Of a stretch of DNA of 10,037 bases, positions 7,081 through 10,037 are shown one piece after another. The notes beneath the pieces are model-generated. The model saw only the letters and a program-made list of their open reading frames with translations. It made no database searches and was not told the DNA's origin. Every line of letters begins with the position of its first letter. Position 1 is the stretch's first letter. Made by a program: the position numbers and the translations under genes. Origin of the DNA: Qingrenia yutianensis (lineage in GTDB: Bacteria; Bacillota; Clostridia; UMGS1810); NCBI RefSeq assembly GCF_014385105.1, contig NZ_JACRTE010000029.1, positions 1-10,037 on the forward strand, given 5' to 3'.

Positions 7081-7341
7081 GTGAAATTGGAGGCAAGAAT
7101 ATCGGCAATTATAGCCGATGAAAAGTTAAAGGCATACGCAAGCGTCTGCGTCAATGACTCCCTTTTGATTAAGGGAATCAAAATTATTGACGGAAAGCAC
7201 GGGCGGTTTGTTGCGATGCCGTGCAGGAAAACAAAAAACGGAGAATTTAAGGACATAACCTTTCCGATAACCGCCGAACTGCGCAACGAAGTGGAACAGG
7301 CAGTCCTTGAAGCATACTCAAAGAAACTGGAGGAAATGTAA
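7081..7341 (+). CDS. SpoVG-family protein (first paralogue)
   Basis: The 86-residue product matches the SpoVG fold along its full length: KLKAYASVCVNDSLLIKGIKI, then the hallmark G-R-F-V-A-M-P-C-R-K-T followed by GEFKDITFPIT and a C-terminal helix ending AVLEAYSKKLEEM. SpoVG proteins are small site-specific nucleic-acid-binding regulators; copies on mobile elements are common and their targets unknown. The GTG at 7081 is preferred because AGGAGG (7067-7072) lies 8 bases upstream and overlaps the alternative GTG at 7072. Its 3' end contains the ribosome site (GGAGGAA, 7329-7335) of the next gene, which starts 1 base after the stop. A second, divergent paralogue lies on the opposite strand at 9572-9982. 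Confidence 0.88.
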   Translation: MKLEARISAIIADEKLKAYASVCVNDSLLIKGIKIIDGKHGRFVAMPCRKTKNGEFKDITFPITAELRNEVEQAVLEAYSKKLEEM

Positions 7342-7342
7342 T

Positions 7343-7489
7343 ATGATGAAACTTATCTTGTCAAAAGAAAACTTTAAGAACAAACTGTGCGATAAAAGCG
7401 GTCAGGGGGCTTTGGACACAGCTGTGGTCGTGCTTATCAGCATAGTTTTGGGCGCACTCATCCTTGATCATCTTCTCATTACAGTTTAA
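7343..7489 (+). pseudogene. DUF6133-like single-pass membrane peptide, 3'-truncated or fused at a junction
   Basis: The reading frame gives 48 residues: a short basic start (MMKLILSKENFKNKL), then K-S-G-Q-G-A-L-D-T-A followed by a hydrophobic segment VVVLISIVLGALIL. This is the typical pattern of DUF6133-like peptides on clostridial conjugative elements (GxG-x-x-DTA/T then one transmembrane helix). Those proteins, as I know them, continue for another 25 or so residues (a LYxLF...P-type segment). Here the frame ends in DHLLITV, and these codons are antisense to the CxxC repeat of the minus-strand surface protein. The native sequence therefore appears to stop near 7455-7465. GGAGGAA at 7329-7335 is 7 bases from the ATG. 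Type IV secretion genes that often follow such peptides are absent. It could still be expressed as a short membrane peptide. Confidence 0.65.
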
Positions 7490-9046
7490 GCAGTTGTATT
7501 CAATTACGCCCTCGCCGTCACAGGTTGCGTCGGTAACATTGTGTCCTTTATCCCAGCTATGACCGAGTGCATCTTTATAGTTATCCGTATATGACATATG
7601 GCAGGTTTCGCAGATATGTGTTGTGTATCCTCCGTCTGTACAAGTCGGATTCTTTACTATTTCCTTAAAATTATGCGGAGCATAAGGTGTTGTATTTGTG
7701 ATATAGCTTTCGCCGCAAATATCACACGAATGCAGAATATATCCGGCATTGATACAAGTAGCGTTCACCACTGTATCGTGATAATGATGACCTGCGGTCG
7801 GTGTTGTCTTTTCGTTAAAATCGCCGCACTTTGTGCAGATTTCAAGCACCAAGCCGCCCTGTCTGCAAGTCGCCTCACGGATTGTCTGCGTCTTGTATGT
7901 ATGCCCAGATGTCTGAACATAGTTTTTCTTTTCAAGACTTCCGCAAGTGTTGCACTGCCATCTCTCGTATCCCAATTCCGTGCAAGTCGGTTTCACGGTT
8001 TCGATGTATCTGTAATCATGCTCGTGAACAGGCTTCTGATTATCCGAATTGTTATTCTTGCTGTCATCAGCTAAAAGCCACACATAAGATACACCGTTCT
8101 CCGTCATATTTTCCGTGCCGTACTTATAATCAATCTCATAGTACACAGGATAGTATCCGGCTTTTGTGTAGTGCGGCGCCGATGTCATATTACACGAGCC
8201 TGCCGCTGTGCCGTAACGAATTTTCGTATGCACCTCTTTATCCGATAAATCCGAAACAGATATGGAATGTGAATCACCGTCTGCCATACCGTAATATGAT
8301 GAAATTACAGCCTTTGCAGAAATATATTCCGTTGTCTTGTATCCGCAGTCTTCACATTCCTCCTGCAAGTAAAAACGGTTGTTGCCAACCTGTGCATCAA
8401 TTGTACTTTCAAGATTATGTGACTCTTTTTTCTTTGATGCTTTTGCGTAGGTTCCTTTACAGAATTGACAATACTCACCCTTTTTTAATGTTGTCGTGTG
8501 CTGATGTTCGTCATACAACTCGTAAGTCGTATTATCAAAGTCGATAAAAAAGTTGTGGTCGCAGGAGTTCAAGCCGTAAACATTGTTGTTAAAGTTATAT
8601 GCACCCGAACCGTCAACGGAGTTAATTGTGCCGCAAGTCTGACACACAGACTTTGTGTAATGATACCCCGTATAGCTTGCGTCCACGCCCGGAGTACCGC
8701 TGTCGGTGTTACCTTTTTTCTTGCCCTCAAGGTCATAACCGTCTGACCACTTAACACCGTGATTCATAGCCGTCTGTCCCGATTTAGTGTATTCGGGTAC
8801 ACGGTAGGTTAAAACGGTTGTGTCCTTATTGCATACCGGACACCACTGTGTTTCATAGGTTACGGTTGCATTCATATCAAGCTCATTTGTGCGGTTATTT
8901 GTTTTCAACCAATTATCCGCAGGATCTTCGTAATCGCTTTTCTGTGCCGCAAAGACATTCATTACAGGGAGTGTTCCCAAAATCATTACAACTGCAAGAA
9001 CTGCCGATATTACTGATTTCATTTTTAAACTGTGTTTTGTTTTCAT
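7361..9046 (-). CDS. Secreted surface protein with CxxC tandem repeats, N-terminal part; C-terminus replaced at a junction
   Basis: The 561-residue frame begins with a strong signal peptide (MKTKHSLKMK, hydrophobic core, cleavage near VFA at residue 33). The Met at 9046 is chosen because GGAGGT at 9057-9062 lies 10 bases before it and would be inside the longer form starting at 9064. Residues about 35-340 form a region of unknown fold with four CxxC pairs (CPVC, CQTC, CQFC, CEDC). Residues 343-530 are five tandem repeats of about 38 residues. The last 31 residues (from CAQNYADK) are antisense to the DUF6133-like gene and look non-native. As I recall, relatives in Clostridia continue with more CxxC repeats, Ig-like segments and SLH motifs, so the wall anchor seems lost here and the product may be secreted or unstable. 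The ATG lies about 20 bases after the DUF3849 stop, so it is the last gene of a minus-strand operon. Confidence 0.8.
   Translation of the reverse strand: MKTKHSLKMKSVISAVLAVVMILGTLPVMNVFAAQKSDYEDPADNWLKTNNRTNELDMNATVTYETQWCPVCNKDTTVLTYRVPEYTKSGQTAMNHGVKWSDGYDLEGKKKGNTDSGTPGVDASYTGYHYTKSVCQTCGTINSVDGSGAYNFNNNVYGLNSCDHNFFIDFDNTTYELYDEHQHTTTLKKGEYCQFCKGTYAKASKKKESHNLESTIDAQVGNNRFYLQEECEDCGYKTTEYISAKAVISSYYGMADGDSHSISVSDLSDKEVHTKIRYGTAAGSCNMTSAPHYTKAGYYPVYYEIDYKYGTENMTENGVSYVWLLADDSKNNNSDNQKPVHEHDYRYIETVKPTCTELGYERWQCNTCGSLEKKNYVQTSGHTYKTQTIREATCRQGGLVLEICTKCGDFNEKTTPTAGHHYHDTVVNATCINAGYILHSCDICGESYITNTTPYAPHNFKEIVKNPTCTDGGYTTHICETCHMSYTDNYKDALGHSWDKGHNVTDATCDGEGVIEYNCLNCNEKMIKDECAQNYADKHDHSCVQSPLTAFIAQFVLKVFF
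7457..8020 (-). repeat. Five tandem CxxC (zinc-ribbon-like) protein repeats
   Basis: Five units of 35-39 residues share the pattern H-x-(Y/F/W), about 8 residues, (P/A)TC-x(3)-G, about 6 residues, C-x-x-C-(G/N/H), and a closing (A/S)xG or similar. CxxC pairs are CNTC, CTKC, CDIC, CETC and CLNC. The three-cysteine-plus-histidine spacing could bind zinc or form disulfides outside the cell; neither is proven. The fifth unit is the last native sequence before the junction near 7457. Confidence 0.8.
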
Positions 9047-9065
9047 TATTTCTGATACCTCCATT

Positions 9066-9560
9066 TTAGTTTAAGTTTATACCACCGGTCTGTTCTTCCT
9101 CCGGTCCGGTATTTTGTAATTTTTCAAGTTTTTCTCTTGCCCAATCCGGCAAATTAAGATCGTTATATTTCTTAATAATCTTTTCCGCAAGAATATTTAC
9201 TACTCCGGTATGTATTTGCGACAGATAGCCGTCTGCATACTCGCTCGTGTGAGATGTCATAAAGTCCTTTGCCCATTCTTTAACCTCCGGCGACCATCTT
9301 CCGTCGTGCTTTGACATTTTCACCGTGTTGGCAATAACGAACATCATTCGCTGCATACCAAATTCGCTTATACATTTATCAAGATACGTTCCGTCTTTAT
9401 CTACAACATTATCTTTATATGCGTTTGCATAAAGTCCGGTTTGCGGATGCTGAATGAATTCCGTGCATCGTCTGTTCTCATCACGGCTTGCTCGGTATTC
9501 CTCAACATCGCCGTCATGCTCCGCTGTCCTGTATGAATAACGGTAAAATTCCACCGCCAT
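9066..9560 (-). CDS. DUF3849-domain protein
   Basis: This 164-residue protein has the DUF3849 layout: an N-terminal FYRYSYRTAEHDGDVEEYRAS segment, a helix with NRRCTEFI, then SEFGMQRMMFVIANTVK followed by HDGRWSPEVKEWAKDF. The C-terminal half contains HTGVVNILAEKIIKKYNDL and an acidic tail. The family is found in Firmicutes conjugative elements, often next to SpoVG-like and ArdA-like genes, and has no known function. The ATG at 9560 is preceded by TGAGGTGA (minus strand, 9567-9574) at a 6-base spacing; that site overlaps the stop codon of the upstream SpoVG-family gene, suggesting coupled translation. Only one base separates its stop from the longer possible start of the surface-protein gene. 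No signal peptide or membrane segment is present, so it is expected in the cytoplasm. Confidence 0.85.
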   Translation of the reverse strand: MAVEFYRYSYRTAEHDGDVEEYRASRDENRRCTEFIQHPQTGLYANAYKDNVVDKDGTYLDKCISEFGMQRMMFVIANTVKMSKHDGRWSPEVKEWAKDFMTSHTSEYADGYLSQIHTGVVNILAEKIIKKYNDLNLPDWAREKLEKLQNTGPEEEQTGGINLN

Positions 9561-9571
9561 AGCTGTTCACC

Positions 9572-9982
9572 TCACATATTCATTACCGGGGCTGCCTCGG
9601 TCTGTTCATTCTGATCCGCCTGCAATTCGGTATTGCTTTCGGCAGTTTTTTGTCCGTCTGAACGCTTTTGAGACTTTTTATTCCCTGCCTTTTTTGTTTC
9701 TTTCCCCTCTTCATGGTTCTGCTCCTCCTGCTGTGTTAATTTCTGTTCGTATGCTTCAAGCACCGCACTGTGGAGATTTTCTCTTCCCTCTTTTGTAATC
9801 GGGAAACAAATATCCTCATATTTGGCTCCTGCCTTACGGGAAGGCATTGACACAAACGGACCGTCATTGCCCTCAAAAATCCTCACACCTTTTACAACAA
9901 ACTCGTCATTGATGGAAACCGAGGCAACTCCCTTTAAGCTTCCGGGTTTGTTAATAAGGTTCACGCTTGCTTTGTAATTCAT
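9572..9982 (-). CDS. SpoVG-family protein (second paralogue) with long disordered tail
   Basis: Residues about 1-82 form a SpoVG-like domain: GVASVSINDEFVVKGVRIFEG, the hallmark GPFVSMPSRK, then YEDICFPITKEGRENL and AVLEAYEQKL. The remaining 54 residues are Gln/Glu/Lys/Ser-rich and probably disordered, ending NEQTEAAPVMNM. SpoVG proteins bind nucleic acids and act as pleiotropic regulators; the copy here would act on the element or the host. The protein is clearly related to, but well diverged from, the 86-residue copy at 7081-7341. The start at 9982 is supported by AAAGGGG about 9 bases upstream. The stop codon lies in TGAGGTGA, which also serves as the ribosome site for DUF3849. An upstream gene seems to end only 5 bases before it, so it is probably not the first gene of the operon. 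Confidence 0.85.
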   Translation of the reverse strand: MNYKASVNLINKPGSLKGVASVSINDEFVVKGVRIFEGNDGPFVSMPSRKAGAKYEDICFPITKEGRENLHSAVLEAYEQKLTQQEEQNHEEGKETKKAGNKKSQKRSDGQKTAESNTELQADQNEQTEAAPVMNM

Positions 9983-9987
9983 AAATT

Positions 9988-10037
9988 CTACCCCTTTCTT
10001 TTATATAACTCATCATCCACTTCTTTTAACCTTTCAC
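9988..10037 (-). CDS. 3' end of an unidentified gene (partial)
   Basis: On the minus strand one frame is open from the window edge to a TAG at 9988-9990, giving ERLKEVDDELYKRKG. The charged, helix-like composition, the stop just 5 bases before the next ATG and the AAAGGGG ribosome site embedded in its last codons fit the end of an upstream operon gene. The other two frames stop early. Only 15 residues are visible, so the family cannot be named. Confidence 0.5.
   Translation of the reverse strand, partial: ERLKEVDDELYKRKG

Noticed and set aside
7831..8547. 238-codon open frame on the + strand opposite the CxxC surface protein
   Set aside because: The product is rich in Cys, His, Ser and Arg as expected from the antisense of CxxC repeats, has no signal or domain, and the opposite strand has a signal peptide and clear repeats.
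1..10037. tRNA or rRNA genes, CRISPR arrays, transposases, integrase or attachment sites
   Set aside because: No cloverleaf, regular spacer-repeat structure, recombinase motif or flanking direct repeats were seen on either strand.

Overview
The window looks like part of an integrative conjugative element or related mobile region of a low-to-moderate GC Gram-positive bacterium of the Clostridia (Ruminococcus/Oscillospiraceae-type, probably gut-associated). Support comes from the strong GGAGG-type ribosome binding sites, an SLH-anchored surface protein, InlB/Flg_new-type repeats, and the gene set DUF4314 / ArdA-like / YodL / SpoVG / DUF6133 / DUF3849, which is typical of accessory modules on clostridial conjugative elements. 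All family names come from reading the translated sequence; no database search was run.

Layout. (1) 1-1439 (+): C-terminal part of a large SLH-anchored surface protein, open at the left edge, followed by two hairpin terminators. (2) 1609-2436: a divergent pair, a small cupin (-) and an HxlR-family regulator (+), sharing a 147-base promoter region. It looks like an inserted two-gene cargo unit. (3) 2618-7489 (+): a secreted Flg_new-repeat protein, then a tightly packed operon of DUF4314, two tandem ArdA-like antirestriction paralogues, a YodL-domain protein, a SpoVG-family protein and the start of a DUF6133-like single-pass membrane peptide. (4) 7361-10037 (-): in the opposite orientation, the 3' end of an unknown gene, a second SpoVG-family gene, a DUF3849 gene and the N-terminal part of a secreted surface protein with CxxC repeats.

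The most unusual spot is near 7452-7466. There the DUF6133-like gene (+) and the surface-protein gene (-) collide head-on, and both appear to lose their natural C-termini: each reading frame ends in antisense sequence of the other. The truncated surface protein at the right has the kind of N-terminus that, as I recall related clostridial proteins, belongs with the kind of C-terminus seen at the left edge (Ig-like segments, Gly/Ser linker, three SLH motifs). A segment inversion, an inverted duplication or an assembly chimera would each explain this; the sequence left of the window would decide.

Functionally, the + operon looks like an anti-defence and establishment module (antirestriction ArdA-like proteins plus small regulators). 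The surface proteins could act in attachment or mating contact, and the cupin/HxlR pair could be a redox-responsive cargo. The conjugation (type IV secretion) genes that commonly follow DUF6133-like genes are not present after the junction.
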